Below are positions 1 to 8,191 of a stretch of 64,000 nt of DNA, one piece after another. Under the pieces are notes generated by a model, which searched no databases, was not told the DNA's origin, and saw only the letters and a list, made by a program, of their open reading frames with translations. Made by a program: the position numbers and the translations under genes. Source of the stretch: Allomuricauda sp. (GTDB lineage: Bacteria > Bacteroidota > Bacteroidia > Flavobacteriales > Flavobacteriaceae); NCBI RefSeq assembly GCF_002699205.1, contig NZ_PABT01000052.1:1-64000 (forward strand), read 5' to 3'. Numbering within the stretch: position 1 is the stretch's first letter; each line of letters starts with the position of its first letter.

Positions 1-1
1 C

Positions 2-1153
2 AAAGAATTTCTAAAAAGATATTTTCCAACGATAAAAAAAGGCTTAAAATGGTTATTGGAGGAAAATGATGACAACAAAAATCTCTTCCCCGATGGTTTT
101 GGTATGATGGAGATACATGGCCTTGACAGTGAAATGATCGATGTCGCCTCCTATACACAAAGAGCTTTTGCCGATGCCGCCCTTATGGCCGAAGAATTGG
201 AAGAAACCGAATTGGCCCAGGATTATCAGAAATTGTCAGATCAGTTGAAAGAAAAAATAAACACTAAATTTTGGTCGGAGACTTTTCAATCCTATGCTGA
301 TTTTATCGGAACGGACCAGCAAGCACTAAAATTGATAGAAGATGCCTTGGTAAGGGCAGATACATTGAACAAACCTTGGGCGGTCGAGGAGCTTAAAGCC
401 ACCAAACAGCAGATTTTACACAATCCATCGGATAAACCCAGACCTTTTGTGTTATACCACAATTGGGTGGTAAACACTCCCATGGAAATGGGTATAGCCG
501 ATTCCACTAAAGCGATATTGGCTTTGGACAACGCTAAAAAGTTCACAAATCCTTTTGGAGTGTTCGTAACAGGTATTGATCGTGACGAGACCGCTGGGGC
601 AGACGCTGGCTCGTTTAAAGGAAGTAAGGTGTTTACCTACACCGGGGCCGTGATGACATTGCCCACAGGCGTACAGGCTGTTGCGGAAAACAATTATGGC
701 CGACCCGACCAAGCACTGGATTATTTGAAAAGAATGTCCCGCTCTTTTAGCTATGCTCTTCCAGGGAGCATCTATGAGGTTTCCCCTGACTATGGAATGA
801 TGACCCAAGCTTGGAACATATATGCCTTTGCTGTGCCCATTATAAACCAGTTCTTCGGAATTGAGCCGATGGCACACAAAAAAACAATTGTTATTGAACC
901 CCAAATGCCAAATGAATGGGATACAGCTTCATTGGAAAATGTAAAGGTAGGAGAGAACGAGATTTCTATATGGCATTCAGAATCAGAGGGATCCCATCAA
1001 ATTAAAATACAACAAACACGAGACTGGAAGATAAAACTTATTTTACCAGAGGGAGACTATGTAACAACAGAAGGAAATCCAAAAACAAGTACGGAAAACG
1101 GCAAGACCATACTCACTTTTTCTGATCAAATCATTGTGGTAACCAAAAGCTGA
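2..1153 (+). CDS. Six-hairpin glycosidase / glycogen-debranching-like protein, 3' part
   Basis: Only the C-terminal ~383 residues lie in the window; the frame is open to its left edge, so the TTG at 56 is not the true start. The protein reads as the end of an (alpha/alpha)6-barrel glycosidase of the amylo-alpha-1,6-glucosidase/GH78-like type: helices with acidic and aromatic residues (GLKWLLEEND, FPDGFGMMEI), a YEVSPDYGMMTQAWN stretch typical of the last barrel helices, then a short beta-rich C-terminal domain (from about residue 295) ending in VVTKS. It probably acts on oligosaccharides in the periplasm or cytoplasm; the substrate cannot be told without the N-terminus. recX follows after 6 nt, so the two may share a transcript. 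Family assignment is by general resemblance. Confidence 0.6.
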   Translation, partial: KEFLKRYFPTIKKGLKWLLEENDDNKNLFPDGFGMMEIHGLDSEMIDVASYTQRAFADAALMAEELEETELAQDYQKLSDQLKEKINTKFWSETFQSYADFIGTDQQALKLIEDALVRADTLNKPWAVEELKATKQQILHNPSDKPRPFVLYHNWVVNTPMEMGIADSTKAILALDNAKKFTNPFGVFVTGIDRDETAGADAGSFKGSKVFTYTGAVMTLPTGVQAVAENNYGRPDQALDYLKRMSRSFSYALPGSIYEVSPDYGMMTQAWNIYAFAVPIINQFFGIEPMAHKKTIVIEPQMPNEWDTASLENVKVGENEISIWHSESEGSHQIKIQQTRDWKIKLILPEGDYVTTEGNPKTSTENGKTILTFSDQIIVVTKS

Positions 1154-1159
1154 ACCAAA

Positions 1160-1645
1160 ATGAACTCACGGTTTTCTTCCAAAAAATTTTACTCGCTCCA
1201 AGAGGCCACAAAAAAAATGGAGCACTACTGCGCCTATCAAGAGCGCTGCCATAAGGAGGTTAGCGAAAAGCTGAAGGAGATGAACATGATTCCCGAGGCC
1301 ATTGACCAAATCCTTGGACACCTTATCCAAGAGAATTACCTCAACGAAGAGCGCTTTGCCAAAGCATTTGCCCGAGGCAAGTTCAATATAAAGAAGTGGG
1401 GCGCCAACCGTATTATCCGAGAACTGAAGTTTCGTGATGTTTCCCCTTACAACATAAAAAGTGCACTTTCAGAAATTACGAACGAGGATTACCTAAAAAC
1501 TTTTGATGAACTGGCCAGAAAACGTTTAAATCAAATCAAGGAAACCAACAACCTCAAAAAAAAGAAAAAATTGGTCGATTATCTTCTATACCGAGGATGG
1601 GAAAGCCATCTGGTATATGAAAAAGCCAATGAACTTATAAAATAA
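1160..1645 (+). CDS. recX: RecX family regulatory protein
   Basis: The 161-residue helical protein has the RecX three-helix repeat layout: a basic N-terminus, the first repeat around YCAYQERCHKEVSEKL, a second with LIQENYLNEERFAKAFARGKF, WGANRIIREL, and a third near LVDYLLYRGWESHLVYE. Known RecX proteins bind RecA filaments and limit recombinase activity in the cytoplasm. Length is typical for the family. The ATG at 1160 is 6 nt after the stop of the glycosidase gene. It converges with the cupin gene, with 5 nt between stops, so there is no room for an intergenic terminator. recA is not in the window. Confidence 0.88.
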   Translation: MNSRFSSKKFYSLQEATKKMEHYCAYQERCHKEVSEKLKEMNMIPEAIDQILGHLIQENYLNEERFAKAFARGKFNIKKWGANRIIRELKFRDVSPYNIKSALSEITNEDYLKTFDELARKRLNQIKETNNLKKKKKLVDYLLYRGWESHLVYEKANELIK

Positions 1646-1650
1646 GTACT

Positions 1651-2520
1651 TTATTTTTGAAGTAACAGCTTCTGTGTGCGGGTTACGGCTTGTTCATTTT
1701 TCCAATCAATCCATTTTTGTCCCTTCAGTTTACGCATAATGTTATCAAAATGTCGCATTACAAAGATGTTGTAAATGGCCTTTCCAAGATTTTTGGGCTT
1801 TCTGGCAATCGCCCTAAGGCTCATGGAAAAACCCGGGGTTATGTATTTCATATGGTGCCAATATCCCTCAGGGATATAAAGGATGTTACCGTGTTCCAAT
1901 TGTGCAATATACCCTTTGGCATGTTGAAGGGCCGGCCATTTTTCAAGATCTGGGTCGGCAAAGTCGATATCTTCCCGGGTAATCAAAGAGTGTGGAATCT
2001 TGTACAAAAATTTCGTTTCGTCCTGTGGAAAAAGAATACATTGCTTTTTCCCTTCAAAATGAAAGTGAAAAATATTGGCCAGATCAATATCGTAATGCAT
2101 AAAGGTATGCGAGTCTTCCCCTCCAAAAAAGAGCATGGGGAGCCCTTTCATCAGGCGTAGTCCAAAATCTGGATAGGAAAAGTCCTTTTGCAATTCGGGA
2201 ACTTCCTTTAGGATGTTCCATAGAAATATCCGGTATTTGGTGGGGCCACTTTTTAAGAGATCCACATAATCGGCCATCTTCATTTTGGCATGAGGTTCAT
2301 TGAAGCCTTCGTCGTGCTTAACGGGACGGTCATCATATAAAGGAACCTCCTTATGGCCCGCAATCTCTTTGATATAATCCAAGTTCCATTTGGAATATGC
2401 CGGCCAATCCTCAATAAAGCGTTCTATAACCACTGGCTTTTGAGGCTTGAAATATTTTTGGATAAACTCCTTCTTGGTCAGGGTTTTCTCCCGAGTTATC
2501 TGTTCAAGGTTCAGTTTCAA
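1651..2520 (-). CDS. Cupin-like (JmjC-fold) Fe(II)/2-oxoglutarate oxygenase family protein
   Basis: The 289-residue protein matches the bacterial cupin_8/JmjC-like group: an N-terminal KPVVIERFIEDWPA segment (residues ~29-41) typical of this family, then a double-stranded beta-helix. The metal-binding HxD is visible as H142-Y-D144, and the distal histidine as H222 or H223 in IPEGYWHHM. Family members hydroxylate protein side chains or other substrates using iron and 2-oxoglutarate; the target here is unknown. It has no signal peptide, so it is likely cytoplasmic. It lies 70 bp downstream of the BtuB-like receptor gene on the same strand and may be read through from it. Confidence 0.8.
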   Translation of the reverse strand: MKLNLEQITREKTLTKKEFIQKYFKPQKPVVIERFIEDWPAYSKWNLDYIKEIAGHKEVPLYDDRPVKHDEGFNEPHAKMKMADYVDLLKSGPTKYRIFLWNILKEVPELQKDFSYPDFGLRLMKGLPMLFFGGEDSHTFMHYDIDLANIFHFHFEGKKQCILFPQDETKFLYKIPHSLITREDIDFADPDLEKWPALQHAKGYIAQLEHGNILYIPEGYWHHMKYITPGFSMSLRAIARKPKNLGKAIYNIFVMRHFDNIMRKLKGQKWIDWKNEQAVTRTQKLLLQK

Positions 2521-2590
2521 GATTTCAATGAATTTGAAACCGTAAAGTTAATAAAAGGTTTAAATGCCTACAAAGGCAATTCTTTTGTGC

Positions 2591-4420
2591 CTATTTAAAA
2601 CTATAACGCAGACCGAAAAGCACATTACTTGGCGGCATTGGAACAAATCCAGACTCAATGTAATCCTCATCAAAAATATTGCTTGCAGTAATGGTAATCT
2701 CTGCCTGCTTTACTTTGACGGCCAATGAAGCATCCCAAACATTATACGTTTGCCCCGTAGTACGCTCCGCATACTTGTAAACTATATTTTGACGTACGTT
2801 TTTGAAAAATTGCGTACTTAAACGTGTGGTGTATTGGTGTTTAAGCGTATTTAAAGAGTAACGCGACAATTCTTCATTTTGATCTAAAATATTGTCATCC
2901 AAAAACGCATAGCCAACACTTAATGTTTGGATATAGTCCTTAAATTTAAAATTATAAACAGCGTCCAACTCCAAGCCTTTGGTGTTTACCTCGGTAATAT
3001 TTGTCGCCACAAACACATCCTCGGCAACATTGTTTCTTACATAATCTATTAGATTGTCCGCATCTCTATTAAAAACGGCAATACTAACATTGAATTTGGG
3101 TGTGGTATACTTTAACCCCAATTCTTGTGCAAGAGCTTCTTCTGGTTCCAAATTTGCATTACCACTGGTAACAGGGTCATTGTAATACAAATCGGTATAA
3201 GTGGGTATGCGGTACGTATAGCCAATATTACCATACACCTTGAAATTATCGGTAAGATCATAACCTATATCCAATCCAGGAAAAGCATGAAACTTAAAAT
3301 CTGAAAAATAGGTTAATGCTACGCCAGGGGTAATATCCAGTTTGTTGTCCGCAATGCTAAAACGATGTTCCAAAAACACATTGGACATGAAACGGTTTCG
3401 GTTACCCAAGTTGTTACTTCTAAGGTATATTTTAGAAAGTTCTACCCCCATACCGGTAATTCCTAATTTAGATGCATAAGAGGCATTGGTTTCCATGCCT
3501 ATCTTGTTGGAAATATGCATGTTCCTGAAAAAACTAGGTTCATTTCTTTTTAATAGAAACAAGTCTTGGTTACGTTTCCAATAGATTCTTGGTTGAATCT
3601 TCAGCTTGTTATTCTTAAAAGTTGTAGAAAACGCCAAAAGACTATTTTGGGTTTCCTCGTACTCGTTATACGCAGGATTGGTGGTATAAAAGTTCTCAGC
3701 CCCAAAATTACGTTCCAAAAAAGTAGCTGTCATTTCAATGGGTTGCGCATTTTTATTGAAGATGCTTTTTAGATAGTAATTACCATTATCGTAATCTGAG
3801 TTATATCTATAACCTGCAGATGTTACCCTTCCCACATGTATAATATGCGACGAATTTTTCATATCCGTACCAGCGGTTACGCTACCATTCAATTGTCCAA
3901 AAGAACCCGCTTCTACGTTCAAGGAAACGGAATTGTTCAAATTTTTCTTGGTAATGATATTGATGGCCCCAGCAAATGCGTTTTGTCCGAAAACCCGTGC
4001 TGCAGGGCCTTTTATAATTTCTATTCTTTCTATAACCTCTAATGGCAAAGCTGCGTTCATGGTATGGTGGCCCGTTTGTGCATCGTCCATTTTAACGCCA
4101 TCTATCAATAATAGGGTTTGGTCAAATCCACCCCCTCTTATATACAAATCTGCTTGGCTGCCACCTGTACCGCGTCTTCTAATATCTACGCCCGCAACTT
4201 GTTGCAATAAATCCGTAACATTAACCGCTGCACTATTTTTGATATCACTAGAGGTTATTATGTTTATCGTTCTAGAATTTTCCTTAAATGGAAGATTGAT
4301 CCGGTTCGCGGTTACTACTACTTCGCTCAACGAATCTACCTTTACAGCATCGTCATGTTGTGCCTGTACCTGAAAGGCACCGACAATTAAAATCGTGGAA
4401 AATAAAATTGATTTCTTCAT
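2591..4420 (-). CDS. TonB-dependent outer-membrane receptor, BtuB/vitamin-type
   Basis: A signal peptide (MKKSILFSTILIVGAFQVQA) is followed by a plug domain: TonB-box-like SEVVVTANR (~residues 32-40), then VTDLLQQVAGVDIRRRG, LYIRGGGFDQTLLLIDG and IERIEIIKGPA. A 22-strand barrel ends in the aromatic YSFK. At 609 residues it is short and lacks the carboxypeptidase-regulatory domain, like BtuB-type cobalamin/vitamin receptors rather than SusC. It imports a scarce small ligand with TonB-ExbBD energy. I see no cobalamin riboswitch in the 95-bp leader. The divergent MocR-type regulator at 4516 suggests ligand-responsive control and a ligand possibly linked to vitamin B6 or amines; that is inference only. 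Confidence 0.85.
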   Translation of the reverse strand: MKKSILFSTILIVGAFQVQAQHDDAVKVDSLSEVVVTANRINLPFKENSRTINIITSSDIKNSAAVNVTDLLQQVAGVDIRRRGTGGSQADLYIRGGGFDQTLLLIDGVKMDDAQTGHHTMNAALPLEVIERIEIIKGPAARVFGQNAFAGAINIITKKNLNNSVSLNVEAGSFGQLNGSVTAGTDMKNSSHIIHVGRVTSAGYRYNSDYDNGNYYLKSIFNKNAQPIEMTATFLERNFGAENFYTTNPAYNEYEETQNSLLAFSTTFKNNKLKIQPRIYWKRNQDLFLLKRNEPSFFRNMHISNKIGMETNASYASKLGITGMGVELSKIYLRSNNLGNRNRFMSNVFLEHRFSIADNKLDITPGVALTYFSDFKFHAFPGLDIGYDLTDNFKVYGNIGYTYRIPTYTDLYYNDPVTSGNANLEPEEALAQELGLKYTTPKFNVSIAVFNRDADNLIDYVRNNVAEDVFVATNITEVNTKGLELDAVYNFKFKDYIQTLSVGYAFLDDNILDQNEELSRYSLNTLKHQYTTRLSTQFFKNVRQNIVYKYAERTTGQTYNVWDASLAVKVKQAEITITASNIFDEDYIESGFVPMPPSNVLFGLRYSFK

Positions 4421-4471
4421 TATCTGAACTTGTAACGTATATTTTTAAGTCATTTAGATTAATGCTGTAAA

Positions 4472-4526
4472 AGTCCTAACTTTCCGGACGATTAAACTAG
4501 TCCACTTTTAAAACAATGAATAGTCC
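4472..4526. promoter_or_regulatory. AGTCC direct repeats between receptor and MocR genes
   Basis: AGTCC occurs at 4472-4476, 4499-4503 and 4522-4526 (the last inside the start of the MocR gene), with TCCGGA at 4483-4488 between the first two. TAAAAGT and ACTTTTA flank the first two in inverted orientation. MocR/GabR-type regulators are known to bind spaced direct repeats near their own promoter, so this is a plausible operator; it is not proven. Confidence 0.3.
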
Positions 4527-6012
4527 GGTTTCTGATTTGTTGGTACAGATAGTATCCATAGACAAGTCCATGGTACAGCCTGTATATGTGCAAGTGGCAC
4601 AGCAAATCGTGAACGCCATACAACGGGGCTATTTGGAAAAAGGCAGCAAATTGCCCGGGACGCGGGTTTTAAGTGGGTTATTGAACGTCCACCGCAATAC
4701 TGCCGTGGCCATCTATGATGAATTGGCCTCGCAGGGATGGGTAAACATTATTCCCAATAAAGGAACTTTTGTGGTGGTTCCGGAAAATTCCAATGTAAAA
4801 ATCAGAGCAAGTACCCAACACATCAATCAGGCATACGAGTATCCAAAAAGTCCAGGATTCCCGTTTCAACAATCTTTTCACCTGGCATCCACCAAGGAAG
4901 AGACCTCTTCTAAATACGCTATAAATGATGGTAAGCCCGATTTACGTTTACATCCCGTACACCAATTTTCAAGGTGGTATAGTGCTGCAATGAAACGAAA
5001 GCCATTGATCAACAAATGGAACAGAACAAGTGCATTAATCCCTTCCGTTTTCAGCACCCAACTATGCAATTATTTAAATGCCACACGAGGATTTCATATA
5101 AAACCAAACAATTTATTAAATACACGTAGTACGGAAATGAGCCTATATATCGTTTCACAGGTGCTAATTAATCCAGGTGATTTGGTACTGGTCGGGCAAC
5201 TGAGCAATTATGTGGCCAATATGATATTCCAGCAAGCGGGAGCAAAAATAAAAACAGTTCCCGTAGATGATGAAGGTTTGGATATTGGATACATAAATGA
5301 ACATGTTATACATGAGAACATTCGTTGCATATATGTTTGCTCCAACAGGGACTATCCCACCACAATAACCTTAAGCGCCAAAAGGAGGTTGCAGTTACTG
5401 CAATTGGCCAAAACCCATGGTTTTGCCATAATCGAGGACGATTTTGACCATGACTTTCAGTTTGAAGGAAGTTCCATGTTGCCCATGGCCAGTGCTGATG
5501 CCGATGGAAACGTTATTTATTTGGGCAAACTGGGCCAGTCTTTATTTCCGAGTTTTCATACGGGATTTGTCGTGGCTCCGGAACAGGTAATCACCGAAGT
5601 CAAAAATTATCTGCAATTATTGGATACCCAGGGAGATTTAATACAGGAACAAATGCTTTCTGAATTAATATCCGAAGGCGAAATATACCGGCTCAAGAAA
5701 AAAAATATAGTTACCTACAAACAACGTAGAGATGCTTTATGCACTTTATTAAAGCAGCACTTTGCCAATATCCTTGATTGGCAAATACCTTCTGGGGGGC
5801 TTGCCATGTGGTTACAATTCAGATCTCCGATATCACTAGTAAAACTGGCCGAAAAAGCAGAGCAATTAGATTTATTCTTACCTAAAACTATTCTCTATCA
5901 AGATAAAAATACCTGCGCCATTCGTTTCGGTCATGGACATCTAAACGAGGAAGAACTCAAAATCGTAATGGAAAAATTAAAACAAGCTTATCTGCAGGTA
6001 ATAGCTGCATAA
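4516..6012 (+). CDS. MocR-type GntR/aminotransferase-fold regulator with degenerate PLP site
   Basis: The 498-residue protein has an N-terminal GntR winged helix (residues ~18-88, with PVYVQVAQQIVNAIQRG and LPGTRVLSGLLNVHRNTA) fused to a fold-type-I aminotransferase domain (~130-495). The aspartates that contact PLP in this family are present (IEDDFDHDF, D308/D309). The usual Schiff-base lysine of the GTFSK motif is not: the sequence reads GKLGQSLFPS, with Gln341 at the lysine position, and the arginine normally four residues on is His. The domain therefore probably senses a ligand without a covalent PLP aldimine, or no longer binds PLP. It is divergent from the TonB receptor gene at 4420, its likely target, and is followed by a strong terminator. 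Confidence 0.88.
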   Translation: MNSPVSDLLVQIVSIDKSMVQPVYVQVAQQIVNAIQRGYLEKGSKLPGTRVLSGLLNVHRNTAVAIYDELASQGWVNIIPNKGTFVVVPENSNVKIRASTQHINQAYEYPKSPGFPFQQSFHLASTKEETSSKYAINDGKPDLRLHPVHQFSRWYSAAMKRKPLINKWNRTSALIPSVFSTQLCNYLNATRGFHIKPNNLLNTRSTEMSLYIVSQVLINPGDLVLVGQLSNYVANMIFQQAGAKIKTVPVDDEGLDIGYINEHVIHENIRCIYVCSNRDYPTTITLSAKRRLQLLQLAKTHGFAIIEDDFDHDFQFEGSSMLPMASADADGNVIYLGKLGQSLFPSFHTGFVVAPEQVITEVKNYLQLLDTQGDLIQEQMLSELISEGEIYRLKKKNIVTYKQRRDALCTLLKQHFANILDWQIPSGGLAMWLQFRSPISLVKLAEKAEQLDLFLPKTILYQDKNTCAIRFGHGHLNEEELKIVMEKLKQAYLQVIAA

Positions 6013-6018
6013 AACAGA

Positions 6019-6044
6019 AAAAGACCATTTAGAAATGGTCTTTT
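6019..6044 (+). terminator. Rho-independent terminator of the MocR gene
   Basis: A perfect 12-bp stem AAAAGACCATTT / AAATGGTCTTTT with a 2-nt spacer (AG) begins 7 nt after the MocR stop codon. The T run is short (TTTT), and the stem is fairly AT-rich. Confidence 0.75.
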
Positions 6045-6096
6045 AAAGCGTATCTTATGTTGGGGCAAAGGTTTTTTTATCTATTTACGATAATTT

Positions 6097-6112
6097 TTCC
6101 GCAGCTGCGGAA
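6097..6112. promoter_or_regulatory. Perfect 16-bp palindrome upstream of the glycosyltransferase gene
   Basis: TTCCGCAGCTGCGGAA is a perfect palindrome in otherwise AT-rich intergenic DNA, 47 bp before the ATG of the GT-C gene and 52 bp after the MocR terminator. With no loop and no T tail on the plus strand it looks more like a protein-binding site than a terminator. Confidence 0.35.
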
Positions 6113-6158
6113 TCTCTCAAAACATTCAAATTTATCTATATTGCAAAGATGATAATCA

Positions 6159-7658
6159 ATGGCCAAAAAGCTTTATACGACCGTGCTTAAAAAAATCAAC
6201 CCGCTTAGCTATCAAAATCTGGATTGGAAAACAGTTTTTTTCGTTTTGGTGATTGTGGCCATATTTGTTCGTTTTCCCTTCTTTTTCAGGGATTATATAG
6301 ATCGGGATGAGAGCACTTTTATCATCATGGGCCAATCATGGGCCAATGGCCATTTGCCCTATACCCAATTATGGGACCTTAAACCCCCCATCACTTTTCT
6401 ATATTTTGCCATTATCATCAAAATTTTCGGCAAAAGTTTCATCGCCATAAGGCTGTTCGGTTCCATCATGGTTGCTATCACTGCCCTCTTCACCTACGGG
6501 ATTGCCACAAAACTCACTACAAAAAAAGTTGCATTTTGGGTCTCTGTCTTTTGCGTATTTTTTCAAAGCTTGTTCGGCAGTTTGCAAGGGGTAATGTCCG
6601 AACATATCAGTATCCTATTTTTTGCTGCCGGAACTTATCTACTGTTTCTAAAAGAAAACCGAAGTTCTTTTTTCGGGATAGGGGTTCTTTTCGGGCTGTC
6701 CCTAATGTCCAAATTGAACATGGTGTACCCAATAACCTTTTTAGGTTTATATCTTTTGTGGGATGGCTATAACAAAAAACAAGTAATATGGCGAGCAAAA
6801 CATTTGTTTTGGATGACGCTAGGAGTAGTCCTCGTTATTTTATTGACCATATTGCCCTATTATTTTCAAAACGAAATCCAACTGTGCAGGCAATCCATCG
6901 TTGAGGCACCATTGGCATATTCCGGAGGAAAGTTTCATTCCCCACTAAACACTTTGCCCTTTGCAATAGTGATTTTAGGTCTGTTACTGAGTAGTTTTAT
7001 ATTTAAAATCATTGATTGGAAAGACAAAAAGATTCAAATTTTAACGGTTGTAATCGTTTGTATCCTTTTATCTTTTGTTCAGGCCGGAAAGGTGAACGGG
7101 CACTATTTGATCCAACTATATCCCTTTGTTTTGATTCCCTTAGGAATAGCCGTTGCAAAACTGCCGGCTATCCAGAAAAAGTATCATCCTTTAATTATTT
7201 TTCTTTTGATTTTAATTCCCGTGGAGTCATACCTTGAGTATGGAAATATCATATCCAATAAAATTAAAACGGGTACTTTTTTTAATGGGGAAGGCATTGA
7301 AGTGCCAACGTACATAACAGAGCATAATCTAGAAACCGAAAACATTTTTTTTACCGAATACCACATTGGATACTGGGTATTGGGAGAAGAACCGCCCACA
7401 AAAGCAGCCACACACCCAAGCAACATTACCCGTGAAGAAATGTTTCCATTTATGAACAACCCGAGAAAAACCGGAATGGAAGAGATCCAATACATTATGG
7501 AAGTTGTTCAACCAAAAACATTGGTGGCCAGGGAAGGAAAAGAAATTTTTGACAAAAAATTGGTAGACTACAATGCCTATATCGATTCTTACCTAGAAGA
7601 GCATTATCAGCTAACGGCAACTATTGGCAGGGGGCTTATTTATCAACGGTTAGAATAA
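6159..7658 (+). CDS. GT-C membrane glycosyltransferase (ArnT/PMT-like)
   Basis: The 499-residue polytopic protein has about 10-12 hydrophobic segments from residue 25 onward. The first external loop carries the acidic motif of this fold (RDYIDRDES, D48 and D50-E51 candidates), followed by GHLPYTQLWDLKPPITFLYF, characteristic of the ArnT/PMT/dolichyl-phosphate-mannosyltransferase clan. The C-terminal ~120 residues form a soluble domain. Such enzymes transfer a sugar from a polyprenyl-phosphate donor to lipid, protein or glycan on the outer face of the inner membrane; the acceptor is unknown. It stands alone, with a terminator on its left and a convergent neighbour one base away on its right. 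Confidence 0.82.
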   Translation: MAKKLYTTVLKKINPLSYQNLDWKTVFFVLVIVAIFVRFPFFFRDYIDRDESTFIIMGQSWANGHLPYTQLWDLKPPITFLYFAIIIKIFGKSFIAIRLFGSIMVAITALFTYGIATKLTTKKVAFWVSVFCVFFQSLFGSLQGVMSEHISILFFAAGTYLLFLKENRSSFFGIGVLFGLSLMSKLNMVYPITFLGLYLLWDGYNKKQVIWRAKHLFWMTLGVVLVILLTILPYYFQNEIQLCRQSIVEAPLAYSGGKFHSPLNTLPFAIVILGLLLSSFIFKIIDWKDKKIQILTVVIVCILLSFVQAGKVNGHYLIQLYPFVLIPLGIAVAKLPAIQKKYHPLIIFLLILIPVESYLEYGNIISNKIKTGTFFNGEGIEVPTYITEHNLETENIFFTEYHIGYWVLGEEPPTKAATHPSNITREEMFPFMNNPRKTGMEEIQYIMEVVQPKTLVAREGKEIFDKKLVDYNAYIDSYLEEHYQLTATIGRGLIYQRLE

Positions 7659-7659
7659 T

Positions 7660-8046
7660 TCATTTGGTGGGCCTGGTAATAAAATTGCACTGCATGCATT
7701 GGTACTTTCTAGGTTCAAAAAAGGGAAACAGTTTATAAAACACCGTACTTCTGGAGTAATATATTTCAGATTTGGCGGCTTTACAGTTGGGACAGACCAC
7801 TGGATTTCCAAATTCATCGGTTGCATAGTTTCTGACTTCATCAAAAATTTCCTTGGCCCGTTCTTTATCAGTGGAATACACCTGAAGTTTTACACCGCCA
7901 ACAGCCGTACTTATCAAAGGGTCGGAATTTATGGTGGCTTCGTCCCTTAAAAACACAGGGATGCCTTCGGCTTCCAATTTGCCCTTGATGATAACGGCAT
8001 CGGCTGGAAACTCAAAAGTACCCAAGGTGTAAAATTGCTTTTTCAT
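7660..8046 (-). CDS. DUF2007 domain protein with C-terminal zinc-ribbon
   Basis: The 128-residue cytoplasmic protein starts with FYTLGTFEFPADAVIIKGKLEAEGIP, typical of DUF2007 (putative signal-transducing family), covering residues ~5-70. The C-terminal part holds two cysteine pairs, CPNC (~89-92) and CMQC (~117-120), which would form a small zinc ribbon. The function of the family is not established. Its stop lies one base from the stop of the convergent glycosyltransferase gene. Confidence 0.78.
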   Translation of the reverse strand: MKKQFYTLGTFEFPADAVIIKGKLEAEGIPVFLRDEATINSDPLISTAVGGVKLQVYSTDKERAKEIFDEVRNYATDEFGNPVVCPNCKAAKSEIYYSRSTVFYKLFPFFEPRKYQCMQCNFITRPTK

Positions 8047-8191
8047 ATTGCCATATATCTTTTCAGCAAGTACAAAACTTGCTTCATTTCAACAGTTTAT
8101 GTACCAACTTTTGTGGAAATTTATCCATAACACAAATGTAGTACTTACCACGATTAAACAGTATCTTAGTTGTTCTTAAACCTTTACCAAA

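Noticed and set aside
452-904. 150-codon minus-strand ORF inside the glycosidase gene
   Set aside because: Antisense shadow of a clear coding frame, with no recognisable domain.
1690-2160. 156-codon plus-strand ORF inside the cupin gene
   Set aside because: Antisense to the cupin; the cupin HxD motif and fold identify the minus strand as coding.
4421-4515. Cobalamin riboswitch in front of the BtuB-like receptor
   Set aside because: The 95-bp interval is too short and lacks the conserved B12-box (GCCACTG) on the minus strand.
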